Positions 15,519 to 25,158 of a DNA stretch of 64,000 nucleotides are shown here, in pieces. The notes below the pieces were generated by a model, which saw nothing but the letters and a program-made list of their open reading frames with translations, made no database searches and had not been told where the DNA came from. The position numbers and the translations under genes were made by a program. Source of the DNA: VGMA01 sp964655475. Its GTDB lineage: Bacteria > Chlamydiota > Chlamydiia > Chlamydiales > VGMA01. Where the stretch lies: positions 1 to 64,000 of the forward strand of contig CAZZMO010000002.1 of the NCBI GenBank assembly GCA_964655475.1, read 5' to 3'. The stretch's first letter is position 1, and the number at the start of each line of letters is the position of its first letter.

Positions 15519-16584
15519 TGTCTATGATGGTATCGATGATCCTTTGGTCTAGAATTGGCTCTTCTTCCTCGTACTCATATACGCCACCCAGGATCAACCT
15601 ATCACTCCAAGAGTAGAGGAAAACGAAAAAAAAGTTTGGATTATCGGGGTTTGGATCCACGTTATGGGCATAAAGATAATCGATTCCTTCTTGGGGTGGA
15701 TAGTAAACGAGATGTCCTCTGACAGGTATGAATTCCTGGTCATTGAAGAGCTGGATCGATCCCATGCTCGTACAGTTGATGATGATCGGCTCCTCTAGGC
15801 TTAGAACCTCTTCTAAAGAAGCAAAGTATTGCTCTTTGAGTATGGCGCCATTTTTTTGCACTTTTTCATGCAAGTCATTCATAAATAGATGCCCATCTAT
15901 CGCCATGACTTGGTATTTTCTCCCATTTCTTGTCGTTCCATTGTCGAAATGGGCGATGATTTCATTATTTTCTAGATTTGGATGAGCATTTTCCCAGCTT
16001 TCTGTTTTAAAGCTATAGAGATTCATGATGCGGACTCCACTGAATTCGGGACTTTCACCCACGCTTCTTAAGAAACGGTTGGCTGCAATTTTCTCCATTC
16101 GAAGGTGTAGCTCCTCCTTCTCTTGGGGAAGGTCATAGGGAAAGGTGAGGGGAGTCCAGATCCCTGCTGCAATGTTCGATGTCAAATTTGGAGACCACTC
16201 ATTGGAGTAGATGTGCACTTCATACCCTTTTGCTAAAAGATCATATGCAGTCGTGAGACCAATAACACCAGCGCCGAGTATCGCCACCCTCTTAGGGATG
16301 TTTTGATGCTGTTCAAGAATCTTCATGACCTCTTCCGTGCCACCAAAAGAAAGAGTGATCCCAGAGCCCCCATATCCATAATTATGCACAATCAGCTTAT
16401 CATTAATAAGTTCAGCTTCAATGCGCACTCCTCGCTTCCTAAAGGGACGAATACCCACTTTTGTCCCAATCACATGTTCTTTGGAGATGAGGGGCGTTTT
16501 GAGATAGACCTCTTCTAGGCCAAAGAGTGAGGTAGCGAAAAGGGAAAGGAGGAGAGCGGTGAGTCTTTGAGAGAGATCAAACAT
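15499..16584 (-). CDS. Exported FAD-dependent oxidoreductase, D-amino-acid oxidase (DAO) family
   Basis: 361 residues. An N-terminal signal peptide (TALLLSLFATSLFG, residues 8-22) precedes the Rossmann FAD motif 'VAILGAGVIGLTTAYDLL' at about residue 98. 'SNIAAGIWTP' and 'PVRGHLVYYP', plus 'DRLILGGVYEY' near the C-terminus, match D-amino-acid/D-aspartate oxidases. These enzymes deaminate D-amino acids with production of hydrogen peroxide. Signal-directed export is unusual for this mostly peroxisomal or cytosolic family. The gene overlaps the next one (14760-15518). Substrate is not predictable. Confidence 0.85.
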   Translation of the reverse strand: MFDLSQRLTALLLSLFATSLFGLEEVYLKTPLISKEHVIGTKVGIRPFRKRGVRIEAELINDKLIVHNYGYGGSGITLSFGGTEEVMKILEQHQNIPKRVAILGAGVIGLTTAYDLLAKGYEVHIYSNEWSPNLTSNIAAGIWTPLTFPYDLPQEKEELHLRMEKIAANRFLRSVGESPEFSGVRIMNLYSFKTESWENAHPNLENNEIIAHFDNGTTRNGRKYQVMAIDGHLFMNDLHEKVQKNGAILKEQYFASLEEVLSLEEPIIINCTSMGSIQLFNDQEFIPVRGHLVYYPPQEGIDYLYAHNVDPNPDNPNFFFVFLYSWSDRLILGGVYEYEEEEPILDQRIIDTIIDNAEKCL

Positions 16585-16674
16585 CCCTCAGATCATATGA
16601 AATTTTATGATTTAACGCATGTTGATTATTAGATGGTTAAAAAGCGGCATCCACTTTTTTGATATATTCACTCT

Positions 16675-18450
16675 ATGAATTACATTTATCTCTGCTTTTT
16701 CTTTCTGGCGACAATCGCTATTCATCTGAATACGCTTTATCTTATGCCTATGGCTGGTAGATTTTTAAAGCCTCTATTATCTGTTGGGGTTGTATTACAG
16801 TCCCTTATTTTAACGACTTTGATAGGAAGTGTTGGCTATCTACTTAATCCTTATCCTTACTTGCTCATCAGTTTTATTACGCTGACATGGATTCTTCTGA
16901 TTTACTATGAGGTCAATTTCACCTTCTATAAATGTATGAATGAATCCTGTTTTTCGTTTGTGCGTCCTTTGACTATGGAAGGGAAGAATATCAAGGAGGT
17001 CATTAAGGGAATAGAGATCCCTTGGTTCAGAGTTGTTGGGGGATTTACCTTGGTGATTGCTTTGGGGCCTCTCTTTTTTTCTTTTACCCGCTACATTGCC
17101 TCGTCACATTTAGTGCCAGAGGGGACTTTGTTTAGCCCGTTAGGAATCAGTTTTCTATGCCTGATCATTTTTGATTTGATGGTAACAAAAACTCTTTCAT
17201 ATGATGAGTATGCTAGGTATAAGGGAGCTCTACCCTTTGGTATTAGCTTATTCTCTCGTCAAAATGAGAGGATCGATATTTCATTGACTCTTCAAGAACG
17301 TAAAAAAACCTCTCAGAACCTTTCATTTCCACCTGGGAAAAAGCCTCCGATCTTTTGTTTTATGATAGAAAGTACGAGGGAATCTGCCATCACACCCTTT
17401 ACAACCCCCCATCTTGCAGCATTTAAAAAAGAGAATATTTCTTTTCCAATGAGCTTTGCATCAGGAAACGCAACCATTCTTGCCCGCCATAGCGTATTTA
17501 ATGGAGAGAATTCTCTTCGGTGGTCTCAAGAAAGAAATGATCAAATCGCAGAAGAAGGGGGGAGTCTTCCTTTACGTCATTTAAAAGCAATGGGTTATCA
17601 AATCCATCTCTATACTGCGAGCTCTTTAGTTTACTATAACCAAAAAAAGTCGATTTTTGGTCTTCAGGAAGAATTGATAGACACAGCATTTGAACCTTCT
17701 GAGAAGTTGCCAGTTCATCAAAGAGATTCTCTTGTAATGGAAAAATTGATCCAAGATCTCTCAATCTATGGAACTGATGGACATCTCTTCATTGTATTTT
17801 TAGATTCTCCTCACTTTGCCTATAGCTGGCCAGATAAGACTCGTAAGCATCAATTTAACTTGTATCGTATGGTGCACACGACTTGGGAAAAACAAAAGCT
17901 CATACATGCGTATCATCAAGCAATTAAGCATGTTGACCATCTCTTAGGTCAGTTTTTCAAAGCACCCAAACCGAAAAATAGTGTCATTGTAGTGACCTCT
18001 GATCATGGAGAAGAATTTTATGAAACAGGAAATATCACTCATTTTTCGAATCTCAGTCACTATCAGACACGAGTACCCATCTATCTTAGGTTTGGTGAAG
18101 AGACTTCTCTTTTAAAGGATAAATCTTCCTCTATAGCTTGTCATGCTGATATTTTCCCTACCATATTTGATTATCTAGGAGAAAGCCTCCTTGCAGATGG
18201 GGAGTCCATTTTTAAAGAAGATCGTTGGCCCTATGTTATTACTAGTCATAGAAACGGTGTCCTATCGCCTAGAATGTTTTGCATCAATGATCTGAATCAT
18301 AAAATGGTAGTAAGAAGCAATTCTTGGAAAGGGTGGACCGCTTCTTCAAACTGTTATTTTTCTGCTCTCTTTAATCAGCAAGATCAAGTTGTTCACAGTA
18401 AGGAAGTTCGGAAAAAGATGGAAAATGCCTTGAAGGACATTTTTAAGTAA
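16675..18450 (+). CDS. Membrane sulfatase-fold transferase (phosphoethanolamine/LTA-synthase-like), copy 1
   Basis: 591 residues. Four to five transmembrane helices span residues 1-170, followed by an alkaline-phosphatase/sulfatase-fold domain. The metal and nucleophile residues look present: 'CFMIESTRES' (E232), 'SGNATILARH' (T267) and 'TSDHGEEFYE...THF' near residue 445. Enzymes of this type move phosphoethanolamine or glycerophosphate onto envelope glycans or lipids from the periplasmic face. A paralogue lies at 21459. With the porin, Cys-rich protein and glycosyltransferases alongside, a cell-envelope role is likely. Confidence 0.85.
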   Translation: MNYIYLCFFFLATIAIHLNTLYLMPMAGRFLKPLLSVGVVLQSLILTTLIGSVGYLLNPYPYLLISFITLTWILLIYYEVNFTFYKCMNESCFSFVRPLTMEGKNIKEVIKGIEIPWFRVVGGFTLVIALGPLFFSFTRYIASSHLVPEGTLFSPLGISFLCLIIFDLMVTKTLSYDEYARYKGALPFGISLFSRQNERIDISLTLQERKKTSQNLSFPPGKKPPIFCFMIESTRESAITPFTTPHLAAFKKENISFPMSFASGNATILARHSVFNGENSLRWSQERNDQIAEEGGSLPLRHLKAMGYQIHLYTASSLVYYNQKKSIFGLQEELIDTAFEPSEKLPVHQRDSLVMEKLIQDLSIYGTDGHLFIVFLDSPHFAYSWPDKTRKHQFNLYRMVHTTWEKQKLIHAYHQAIKHVDHLLGQFFKAPKPKNSVIVVTSDHGEEFYETGNITHFSNLSHYQTRVPIYLRFGEETSLLKDKSSSIACHADIFPTIFDYLGESLLADGESIFKEDRWPYVITSHRNGVLSPRMFCINDLNHKMVVRSNSWKGWTASSNCYFSALFNQQDQVVHSKEVRKKMENALKDIFK

Positions 18451-18516
18451 CAGCTTATTTGTCAGTCAATTAGATATGCATGGGTATTGCTCTGCTATAT
18501 TAAAGAAAAAGGGTTT

Positions 18517-19806
18517 ATGAGTACTTCAACGGGAAAGAATTGCTGCGCTGGTTTTTGCTGTCCTTCTGGTCAAATATGCTATGATAGTGGTTATTGCTGC
18601 CCATCAGAAGAGACCATTATTAATGACGAATGTTGTTTCATTTGTGGTGAAGAATGCTGCTCATCTACTCAAACCTGCTTAAATAAGAGCTGCTGCGATA
18701 CCATTTTAGTTTGTGGAGATAGTTGTTGTCAGTCTGACGAGAGCTGCACAAACGATGGTTGCTGTAATCCTAGTTCAGTTTGTGGAACTCACTGCTGCAG
18801 GCCCGATGAGAGCTGTATCAATGGAGCCTGCTGCGCCACCACTTCAGTGTGTGGAAATGAATGCTGCTCAAGCTTAGAGCAGTGTATCGAAGGAAGCTGC
18901 GCCGATCCGAATACCCTTTGTGGAAGTAGCTATTGTAGAGAGGATGAAAGCTGCATCAATGGAGCCTGCTGCGCCAACGCTTCAGTGTGTGGCAGTGACT
19001 GCTGTACGAGCTTAGAGCAGTGTATCGAAGGAAGCTGCGCCGATCCGAATACCCCTTGTGGAAGTGGCTACTGTAGAGAGGATGAGAGCTGCATCAATGG
19101 AGCCTGCTGCGCCACCGCTTCAGTGTGTGGTAGTGACTGCTGTACGAGCTTAGAGCAGTGTATCGAAGGAAGCTGCGCCGATCCGAATACCCCTTGTGGA
19201 AGTGGCTACTGTAGAGAGGATGAGAGCTGCATCAATGGAGCCTGCTGCGCCACCGCTTCAGTGTGTGGTAGTGACTGCTGTACGAGCTTAGAGCAGTGTA
19301 TCGAAGGAAGCTGCGCCGATCCGAATACCCCTTGTGGAAGTGGCTACTGTGCTATAGGTGAGAGCTGTATTAATGGGGTTTGCTGCCTCTCTAGCTCTAT
19401 CTGTGGGAATGACTGCTGTGGATCAGATGAGAGCTGTGTCAATGGAGTCTGTTGTGCAACTACTTCAGTATGTGGAAGTAGCTGCTGCTCGAGTGGTCAA
19501 GAATGTGTCAGTGGGGTCTGCTGTGATCCAAGTTTAGTATGCGGAACTAGTTGCTGCGGCGCTAGTGATAGTTGTATCAATGGAGCCTGCTGCGCTTCAA
19601 CCTCGGTATGTGGAGATGTGTGTTGTCCAAGTGGACAGCAGTGTATCAATGGAAGCTGCTGTACTTATTGTAATGGTAAGTGCTGTTCAGGGGGACAGGT
19701 CTGCTGCGCCGGTACTTGTTGTTCTTCTTCTCAATGTTGCGAAGGAAAAATTTGCTGCACCGAAAAGCACTATTGGTGCGATGGCTCTTCCTGCGTTCAC
19801 TACTAA
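18517..19806 (+). CDS. Large cysteine-rich tandem-repeat protein
   Basis: 429 residues from the ATG at 18517; the TTG at 18487 is less likely. The whole protein is made of units of the type CG-x-x-CC...ESCINGACC, and residues about 97-280 are four near-identical 46-residue repeats encoded by 138-bp DNA repeats. Cysteine makes up about a fifth of residues. There is no signal peptide or membrane helix. It is placed between an envelope transferase and an outer-membrane barrel, which suggests an envelope role, but the lack of a signal leaves export unexplained. Copy number of the repeats could vary between strains. Confidence 0.9.
   Translation: MSTSTGKNCCAGFCCPSGQICYDSGYCCPSEETIINDECCFICGEECCSSTQTCLNKSCCDTILVCGDSCCQSDESCTNDGCCNPSSVCGTHCCRPDESCINGACCATTSVCGNECCSSLEQCIEGSCADPNTLCGSSYCREDESCINGACCANASVCGSDCCTSLEQCIEGSCADPNTPCGSGYCREDESCINGACCATASVCGSDCCTSLEQCIEGSCADPNTPCGSGYCREDESCINGACCATASVCGSDCCTSLEQCIEGSCADPNTPCGSGYCAIGESCINGVCCLSSSICGNDCCGSDESCVNGVCCATTSVCGSSCCSSGQECVSGVCCDPSLVCGTSCCGASDSCINGACCASTSVCGDVCCPSGQQCINGSCCTYCNGKCCSGGQVCCAGTCCSSSQCCEGKICCTEKHYWCDGSSCVHY
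18805..19356 (+). repeat. Four tandem 138-bp repeats within the Cys-rich gene
   Basis: Units begin at 18805, 18943, 19081 and 19219 (GATGARAGCTG...) and the array ends at 19356. CTTAGAGCAG marks each unit at 18873, 19011, 19149 and 19287, exactly 138 bp apart. Units 3 and 4 are nearly identical, unit 1 is the most diverged. The in-frame length (46 codons) keeps the reading frame after expansion or contraction. Confidence 0.95.
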
Positions 19807-19896
19807 CATTTGTTCGTTCTTAGAAATTAATATTGAATATTAATCAAAAATGTAATTCAAGGATTTTAAGAACAACTACAGCTTTTTAAGCAAAAG

Positions 19897-21375
19897 ATGG
19901 GTAAATTGAGACACAATCATTTAATGTTATTATCCTTATGTCTAATTATTGGTGCCCACTCAAATGAATTCGAAAATTATTCGATGATTGCAGAGAGCGA
20001 AGCGGAGCCCATTGATAGCAATCAATCTATGCAAACGCTTAAAAGCTTGAGTGTAAAAACATTTGAGAAAATTGAAAAGGCTCAGTCTCTTGAAGTTAAT
20101 GACGTGATATTAATGCAACGCTCAGGTATTAAGTCTGATGCGATGATTCAAGTCCTTATTTCTACAAAAAGTGAATTTAAGCTCACGACTACAGAAGTGA
20201 TCCGTCTACAGAATGAGGGTGTCTCTTTTAAAGTGATCAAATACATGTTGGGAACTAGCGCACCAGCAGAGAAGAGCTCTATAGTAGAAGTAGCCGCTCC
20301 GCCTCAACCTCAACAGAGCCCTGTCGTAGCACCAGAAGAAAAACCTATTATTGTCGAAGCTCCGAAAGCCGCTGTCACGACAAGTCAGAAAAAGGATGTT
20401 ACTTATTCGATCACTCTTGGACCAATAGTAGAACAGGTCCGTATGAGCGGGACTCAGTACGCCTATACAAAAAATGCAAATGCCACAGAACAAGGGTCCA
20501 TGCCAGCATTAGGAGAGGTGTTAACCCCTTCGTTTCATTTAGATTGGGGAATCACGAGCGGTCTCGGTTGCCATTTTGAAGAGAGAAATTGGACGTTAAA
20601 CACCCGATTCGACTGGCTTTCTTCGACAGCAACAGGAAGCTATAATGTTGTTAATAATCAAAACGTTATTCCAATCAACATTTGGAGAGACCAGTTTTTG
20701 GCCAATCTTAACTCTGATCTAGGTGTGGCAGGGTATGGATCTTCTAATTTTAAAGTAGATTACTTCAATGTGAACATTGATTTAGACAAAACTTTGTATA
20801 TCGACAAAAATTTCTCACTAGAGCCTCATATCGGACTCAAGCTCTCCTTCATATATGATACGGTAACAACGACATTTACCGGAAACGGCTCCGATACCTC
20901 GCTTGCTTCAACAACTCGTTTAGGAAGTAACGTCTTAACAAGAGAGCAGAAAACCAATTTTTGGGGTGTAGGCCCAAGTATGGGGGTCAACTCTGGCTGG
21001 AATATTATTGGGGGATTTTCTCTTGTATTTGAAGGAACAGGCTCAATCTTAGTTGGGAAATCGCTCGCCAAGGATAATGTCTTTTACTCTGCTTTGAGTA
21101 ATTCTCAAACCACTAGCTGGAGCAATAATCTACCTACACTCTCTCCAACTCTACAAGCGTTGGTCGGATTGAAATATGAAAAGGCCTTTTCTAACGACAC
21201 TCAAAAAATTGCGGTAAAGCTAGGCTGGGACAATTCTTTCTATTGGAATCAATGGAATCATATCAATACAGTCAGTGAATCTACCTATGCAACTTCAATG
21301 GACACATTCCAACTACAGGAAGGGGACACTTTTGGTCTAACAGGTCTCTTGTTTAACCTCAGTTGGATGTTTTAA
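19897..21375 (+). CDS. Outer-membrane beta-barrel protein (Legionella OMP / chlamydial porin-like)
   Basis: 492 residues. An N-terminal signal peptide (HLMLLSLCLIIGAHS) precedes a helical, Pro/Ala-rich spacer (about residues 25-160). From 'VTYSITLGPIVEQVR' onward there are alternating amphipathic strands ending in 'LLFNLSWMF', with the terminal Phe that marks BAM-dependent barrels. Size and style match Lpg1974-type major OMPs, which are expanded in environmental chlamydiae. The spacer contains a repeated helix motif (VNDVILMQRSGI, TTEVIRLQNEGV). Likely a porin or adhesin. Confidence 0.85.
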   Translation: MGKLRHNHLMLLSLCLIIGAHSNEFENYSMIAESEAEPIDSNQSMQTLKSLSVKTFEKIEKAQSLEVNDVILMQRSGIKSDAMIQVLISTKSEFKLTTTEVIRLQNEGVSFKVIKYMLGTSAPAEKSSIVEVAAPPQPQQSPVVAPEEKPIIVEAPKAAVTTSQKKDVTYSITLGPIVEQVRMSGTQYAYTKNANATEQGSMPALGEVLTPSFHLDWGITSGLGCHFEERNWTLNTRFDWLSSTATGSYNVVNNQNVIPINIWRDQFLANLNSDLGVAGYGSSNFKVDYFNVNIDLDKTLYIDKNFSLEPHIGLKLSFIYDTVTTTFTGNGSDTSLASTTRLGSNVLTREQKTNFWGVGPSMGVNSGWNIIGGFSLVFEGTGSILVGKSLAKDNVFYSALSNSQTTSWSNNLPTLSPTLQALVGLKYEKAFSNDTQKIAVKLGWDNSFYWNQWNHINTVSESTYATSMDTFQLQEGDTFGLTGLLFNLSWMF

Positions 21376-21458
21376 ATTGAAGGGCTTCTGAAAACGCTTT
21401 TCACTTCATTTTCAGTACATTAACAGGGTCTTAGCTGTTTTTTGGTAAGATTAAATGT

Positions 21459-23321
21459 ATGAATTACATTTATCTTGCCTTCTTTTTTGTGATGACGGTA
21501 GCGATTCACTTGAATGCGCTTTGTCTCATGCCTTTACCTAAACGCTATTCGAAGCTGTTATTGAGTTTAGGGATTCTTTTACAATCTATCGTGATGCTGA
21601 CTTTATTGGGGAGCATCGGTTCTCTTTTACTTCCCTATCCTGTTCCATTTGTGGGCTTTATCACATTGACATGGCTTATCTTGATTTATTATGAGATCAA
21701 TTTTGTTTTTCATATATCCACTAATGACACACTTTTTTCATTTCTTCGACTGATACCAAGTGAAAAGAGCAATATTGAAGTTGCGATGAAGCGGGTCAAG
21801 ATCCCTTGGTTTTTGATTACTTTTGTGGTGATGATTACTCTGGCTATTGGCCCCACCCTGTTTTTTGGCATGGGTTATCTTGCCCCATCTAGCTTCATAC
21901 TAGAACACACTTTGTTCTTCCCCTTGGGACTGAGTTTGATATTACTAGCTCTCTTTGATCTCGCTCTGACTCGGAAGATGCCTTATGCAGTATATGTTAA
22001 GTATAGGAGTAGCTTACCATTTGAGAGGGCGATTTTCTCCCCTCGCAAGGAGAGAGTAGATATAAAACCTTCTCTTTCACCCATCAAGGAAGGATGTCAG
22101 TCATCTCATTCAGCTTCCATCAAAAAACCTCCCATCTTCCTGTTTATATTAGAAAGCGTTCGAGAAAGTAGTATTAATCCCATAGTTGCTCCTCATCTCA
22201 CTGCATTTAAAGAGGAAAACATCTCTTTTCCGTTTGCTACTTCAGCAGGAAATGCATCCTTTCTCGCTCGTCATACCATTTTTAACGCAGAGCACCCACT
22301 CCGTTGGTCTCAAGAAAAAGGGGATCAGATTGCAATGGAAGGGGGGAGTTTGCCTCTCCGCCATTTAAAAGAGATGGGGTATCAGATCCATCTCTATTCT
22401 GGAAGTTCTTTAGTCTATTACCGGCAGAAGAAAATGATTTTTGGGAGGGAAGAAGAGCTTCTAGATCAGATTTTTGACCCTGCAGAGCAGTTTGTATCAC
22501 AAAAACAAGTGCTCTTTGGGATGTATCAAGAGATGCTCGATACTACTTTTGAAGCTTCGAAGCAGTTGCCCACTTATAAAAAAGATGCTCTTGTAATGGA
22601 GAAGCTCATCCAAGATCTATCTATCTATGGGACAGATGGTCATCTATTCATCATTTTTTTAGATTCACCCCATTTTGCCTACAGCTGGCCAGAAAAGAAA
22701 GCTGATGATTATTTCAATTTATTTCGCCTATTACACACGAACTGGGATCGAGATAAGATCATGAGTGCGTATCACCACTCTATCCGCCATGTCGATGACC
22801 TTATTGGAACATTCTTAAAAACTCCAAAGCCTAGCAATAGTGTGATCGCTATTACCGCGGATCATGGAGAGGAATTTTATGAGATGGGGAATATTACCCA
22901 TTTCCCGAATCTCAGCAATCACCAGCTACATGTCCCTTTATATTTCCGTTTTGGGGAAGATACCCCTTTCTTAAAAAAGAGGGCATCCTCTATTGCTTCT
23001 CATGTCGATATCTTCCCTACTCTCTTCGATTACATGGGAACAAGTATCCCTGCAGATGGGGAATCGATCTTCAAAGAAGGTCGCTGGCCTTATACCATCT
23101 GTGGTCATAGAAATGGGCCACTCTCTCCAAGAAGCTTTTGCATCAACGATCTCCACCATAAAATGATTGTCACAGGAAAGTCATGGAAAGGGTGGTCTTC
23201 TTCCTCAAAGTTTTACTTTTCCTCACTATTGAATCAACAAAATGAGATCGTCCACAACGAAGAAGTCAAACGCAAACTAGAAACTGCATTAAAATCTCTT
23301 TTGAAGAGCTCAAAAAGATGA
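21459..23321 (+). CDS. Membrane sulfatase-fold transferase, copy 2
   Basis: 620 residues, paralogous over its full length to the 16675 product: same N-terminal helices, 'ESVRESSINP', 'AGNASFLARH', 'ADHGEEFYEMGN'. The putative nucleophile is Ser here instead of Thr. It has an extra segment of about 29 residues around 345-375 that looks like a tandem copy of the neighbouring segment (EELLDQIFDPAEQ and QEMLDTTFEASKQ). The stop overlaps the start of the glycosyltransferase gene (ATGA at 23318), so the two are translationally coupled, linking it to glycan assembly. Confidence 0.85.
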   Translation: MNYIYLAFFFVMTVAIHLNALCLMPLPKRYSKLLLSLGILLQSIVMLTLLGSIGSLLLPYPVPFVGFITLTWLILIYYEINFVFHISTNDTLFSFLRLIPSEKSNIEVAMKRVKIPWFLITFVVMITLAIGPTLFFGMGYLAPSSFILEHTLFFPLGLSLILLALFDLALTRKMPYAVYVKYRSSLPFERAIFSPRKERVDIKPSLSPIKEGCQSSHSASIKKPPIFLFILESVRESSINPIVAPHLTAFKEENISFPFATSAGNASFLARHTIFNAEHPLRWSQEKGDQIAMEGGSLPLRHLKEMGYQIHLYSGSSLVYYRQKKMIFGREEELLDQIFDPAEQFVSQKQVLFGMYQEMLDTTFEASKQLPTYKKDALVMEKLIQDLSIYGTDGHLFIIFLDSPHFAYSWPEKKADDYFNLFRLLHTNWDRDKIMSAYHHSIRHVDDLIGTFLKTPKPSNSVIAITADHGEEFYEMGNITHFPNLSNHQLHVPLYFRFGEDTPFLKKRASSIASHVDIFPTLFDYMGTSIPADGESIFKEGRWPYTICGHRNGPLSPRSFCINDLHHKMIVTGKSWKGWSSSSKFYFSSLLNQQNEIVHNEEVKRKLETALKSLLKSSKR

Positions 23322-24310
23322 AAATTCTCATCGTTACCTATGGTTTTAGCAATCGATGGTCGGGAGGAATTCATAGCTATTTTCATTCAATAGCTCCACA
23401 TCTAGAAAAAAGAGGGGATGAACTCTATTTTTACGACGGAAATGTCGTACAAATAGAGCAACCTCATGGTTTGAATCTATTGCCTTTTGCTCTCAAAGGA
23501 ATCCATTCTAACAAATTTGCGCGCTATTATGAAAAAACCAAGCCAGATGCAGTGCACATTCAGGCTGAATTTGGCATCGGTATTGGAGCTAGAAACTATT
23601 GTGTATCAAATCAAATCCCATTTTCGAGCTCTTATCACACACATTGGGATTATTTTATCCCCGCTCCTTTAATTTGGTCCTATTTTAGATGGTTTTATAA
23701 GCCTGCTGCTAAGCTGTTTACTCATACTGCTGTGCTGCAGGGTTTTCTAGAGAAGAAGGGTATCAAAACCCCTATGGAGGTCTTTCCTCCAGGAGTGGAT
23801 CAAAAAAAATGGTTCTATCAGAAAGGTTCTTCATTACTGAAGGGGTATGCTCGTCCCTATTTTGTGACGATGTCGAGGATCTCCCGCGAAAAAAACCTCG
23901 AGACTTTCATCAATCTCGATCTCCCAGGAACGAAATTTGTAGTTGGTGAAGGGCCAGATAAAGCCTTCTTAGCTAAAAAGTATCAAGATAAAGCGATCTT
24001 TCTCCCTTATGAACATGCTAGATCCTACCTGAGTGAGTCTGATGTCTTTGTCATCCCTTCCCGTTTTGACACTTTCAATCTCACCATGTTGGAAGCCCTC
24101 TCCTCAGGACTCCCTGTCGCGGCCTATCCAGTGATGGGCCCACTAGGTGTGATCGAGCAAGGTGTCTCAGGCTATTTGTCTGAAAATCTCCAAGAAGCAG
24201 CCCTCTCAGCACTCTCCCTAAAAAAACAAGACGCCATCCATCTTGCTAGTCAATACTCCTGGGAAAAAACCGCCGAAGCCTTTGCAAATCATCAATTACT
24301 GATCGAATGA
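23318..24310 (+). CDS. Glycosyltransferase family 1/4-like (GT-B)
   Basis: 330 residues. N-terminal 'FSNRWSGGIHSYFHSIAPHLEKRG' is the GT4 nucleotide-sugar/acceptor loop, followed by 'SSYHTHWDYF'. The C-terminal domain has 'SRISREKNLETFI' and 'FVIPSRFDTFNLTMLEALSSGLPVAAYPV', the classic E-x7-E-like donor site of mannosyl/glucosyl transferases such as MgtA and diacylglycerol glycosyltransferases. It overlaps the preceding sulfatase-like gene by 4 bp and ends convergently, overlapping the 24292 gene by 19 bp. Probably adds a sugar to an envelope lipid or glycan. Confidence 0.88.
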   Translation: MKILIVTYGFSNRWSGGIHSYFHSIAPHLEKRGDELYFYDGNVVQIEQPHGLNLLPFALKGIHSNKFARYYEKTKPDAVHIQAEFGIGIGARNYCVSNQIPFSSSYHTHWDYFIPAPLIWSYFRWFYKPAAKLFTHTAVLQGFLEKKGIKTPMEVFPPGVDQKKWFYQKGSSLLKGYARPYFVTMSRISREKNLETFINLDLPGTKFVVGEGPDKAFLAKKYQDKAIFLPYEHARSYLSESDVFVIPSRFDTFNLTMLEALSSGLPVAAYPVMGPLGVIEQGVSGYLSENLQEAALSALSLKKQDAIHLASQYSWEKTAEAFANHQLLIE

Positions 24311-25134
24311 TTACCCAGCATTACATCTCTATCTAAATCATTGATAAGTTCAATTTTAGGATTGAAGCAGAGAGAAGCATCACTTAAATTAGAGCTTGTC
24401 CGTATGAGAGTGTCACATCTAGACAGCAAAACGCAATCAATTAGCGCTTCTTTACCTTTGAGATAGTTTTTAATGTTTTTATCTTCATGAGTAGGAGTGC
24501 CACGAGCTGATCTTTTCTGCTGTCTAAATACAATCTTTCCCTTGAAATTTTTCATAGCTGCCTGGATGAAGCCATCTTCGTCTGTTGCAATAAAAAACTT
24601 AGCATTAGGGTGTTGATGTAGTTGAAATTTCATACAGTCAAGCATTTCTTGGTACTGTACAGTGCTTGTTACTTCACGCCATTTATCGGTGCCTCGATAA
24701 TGAATCCCAATCATGTGACCTTGAAAGTGGTTGAGGCAGAACTCATCGATCTCTTCTTGAATGTTTGCCTTGATTCTCACATATTTTTTTAATAAGTAAT
24801 GGGAATACGATTTTGGCAGGTCCCATCTGGCAATGTTAGAGAAAATCCCTAGTTGATCGGCAATCACTCGAGTTCCCGGCTGATTAAAAACATCGGTTTT
24901 ATCAAAGTAATAGTACCACCAATTAGGACCTTTTGTTGCGTCATAATATAGGTGTGATTCACCAAATTCTGGTGAAATTCCTCGATAATATCCTTGTTCA
25001 ACTTCATTTAAGCCAGCTATGACACAGTAGAAATTAAAGAAAAAACCAAAAGGCATTCCATCAATTACTAAGACTTCATTGTTATCTGCATTTAAGATGG
25101 AACATAAAAAGATCAACAAACACACTATCTTCAT
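24292..25134 (-). CDS. Exported fucosyltransferase-like protein
   Basis: 280 residues with an N-terminal signal peptide (MKIVCLLIFLCSILNA). 'MIGIHYRGTDKWREV' matches the donor-binding H(V/I)RGTDK motif of alpha-1,6/O-fucosyltransferases (NodZ/FUT8 type), and 'AKFFIATDEDGF' and 'LIRTSSNLSDASL' match later GDP-fucose-binding motifs. The AGGA ribosome site lies five nucleotides before the ATG. A bacterial enzyme of this class usually works in the cytosol, so the signal peptide is notable; it might act in the periplasm or after export. Donor sugar is not proven. Confidence 0.75.
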   Translation of the reverse strand: MKIVCLLIFLCSILNADNNEVLVIDGMPFGFFFNFYCVIAGLNEVEQGYYRGISPEFGESHLYYDATKGPNWWYYYFDKTDVFNQPGTRVIADQLGIFSNIARWDLPKSYSHYLLKKYVRIKANIQEEIDEFCLNHFQGHMIGIHYRGTDKWREVTSTVQYQEMLDCMKFQLHQHPNAKFFIATDEDGFIQAAMKNFKGKIVFRQQKRSARGTPTHEDKNIKNYLKGKEALIDCVLLSRCDTLIRTSSNLSDASLCFNPKIELINDLDRDVMLGNHSISN

Positions 25135-25158
25135 AGCTATCCTAGAAGTTGGTAGGTT

